Of a stretch of DNA of 5,868 bases, positions 5,594 to 5,868 are shown one piece after another. The translations under genes were made by a program, and so were the position numbers. The DNA is from Eubacterium sp. (lineage in GTDB: Bacteria; Bacillota; Clostridia; Oscillospirales; Acutalibacteraceae), in the NCBI GenBank assembly GCA_017543415.1, contig JAFYGD010000102.1, positions 1 to 5,868 on the forward strand, written 5' to 3'. The notes below the pieces were generated by a model, which ran no database searches, was not told where the DNA came from, and saw nothing but the letters and a program-made list of their open reading frames with translations. How positions within the stretch are numbered: position 1 is the stretch's first letter; each line of letters begins with the position of its first letter.

Positions 5594-5868
5594 ATGCCTG
5601 AAAATAACTATATGATGCCTTATAATATGGACGCTGAGCAGAGCGTCCTCGGCAGTATTTTAATTGACCAGAACTGTATGACGCAGGCCGCGGCGGAGCT
5701 TTCAAGCGAGCATTTCTACCTTCCCGAGCATCAGAAGATTTATTCTTCAATGCTTGCGATGTACGGTACTGCGGGCAACGCCATTGACGTTATTACCCTT
5801 GCGGATTCACTTGAAAAAAGCGGCTATACGGGCCAGATGGGTGCAAGGGAGTACATACTCCACCTTGC
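5594..5868 (+). CDS. dnaB: Replicative DNA helicase DnaB, N-terminal part (truncated by the window edge)
   Basis: Hexameric ATP-driven helicase that unwinds the replication fork (named DnaC in B. subtilis). Only the first 91 codons are in the window. They read MPENNYMMPYNMDAEQSVLG and onward, matching the DnaB N-terminal helical domain that binds primase, including the conserved D/E-AEQ-x-VLG-x-I-L segment (residues 13-23), SSEHFYLPEHQKIY (38-51) and DVITLADSLEKSG (65-77). The RecA-like ATPase domain would follow beyond the edge. GAGG (5584-5587) is 6 nt before the ATG. The gene is probably co-transcribed with rplI, a pairing conserved across Bacillota. Confidence 0.93.
   Translation, partial: MPENNYMMPYNMDAEQSVLGSILIDQNCMTQAAAELSSEHFYLPEHQKIYSSMLAMYGTAGNAIDVITLADSLEKSGYTGQMGAREYILHL

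Noticed and set aside
1..5868. Defence system, mobile element, CRISPR array or RNA gene
   Set aside because: No transposase, integrase, short regularly spaced repeats, tRNA-like or rRNA-like sequence was found on either strand; the genes are housekeeping genes plus one transport-type lipoprotein.

Overview
The window looks like chromosomal DNA from a Gram-positive anaerobe of the class Clostridia (Bacillota), possibly an Oscillospirales/Ruminococcaceae-type gut bacterium. The evidence is strong GGAGG-type ribosome binding sites, canonical TTGA-17 bp-TATAAT-like promoters, an RNase J gene, a lipid-anchored BMP-family binding protein, InlB-like repeat modules and the rplI-dnaB gene pair. The lineage is an inference from gene content. 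All four complete genes end in TAA, and no mobile element, RNA gene or CRISPR array was seen.

Left part (1-2743): a class I purine nucleoside phosphorylase gene on the minus strand runs off the left edge. It is interrupted by a single in-frame TAA at 298-300, although its reading frame on both sides is intact and well conserved. It is transcribed divergently from a lipoprotein gene (881-2710) whose product is a BMP/Med-family (PnrA-like) nucleoside-binding protein. That protein carries an unusual insert of about 220 residues, made of InlB-like beta repeats, in the middle of the ligand-binding domain. The two genes have back-to-back promoters in 772-843. The pairing suggests nucleoside capture at the membrane followed by phosphorolysis in the cytoplasm. 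A strong hairpin terminator (2714-2743) ends the lipoprotein transcript.

Right part (2768-5868): rnhA (RNase HI, minus strand) converges on that terminator and is divergent from rnj (RNase J). The -35 boxes of the rnhA and rnj promoters are only 2 bp apart. After rnj come rplI (ribosomal protein bL9) and the start of dnaB (replicative helicase), all on the plus strand with gaps of 18 and 19 bp, so they probably form one RNA-decay/translation/replication operon. The right edge truncates dnaB.

Most of the window is ordinary housekeeping sequence. The two points that stand out are the single-codon nonsense lesion in the phosphorylase and the beta-repeat insert in the binding protein.
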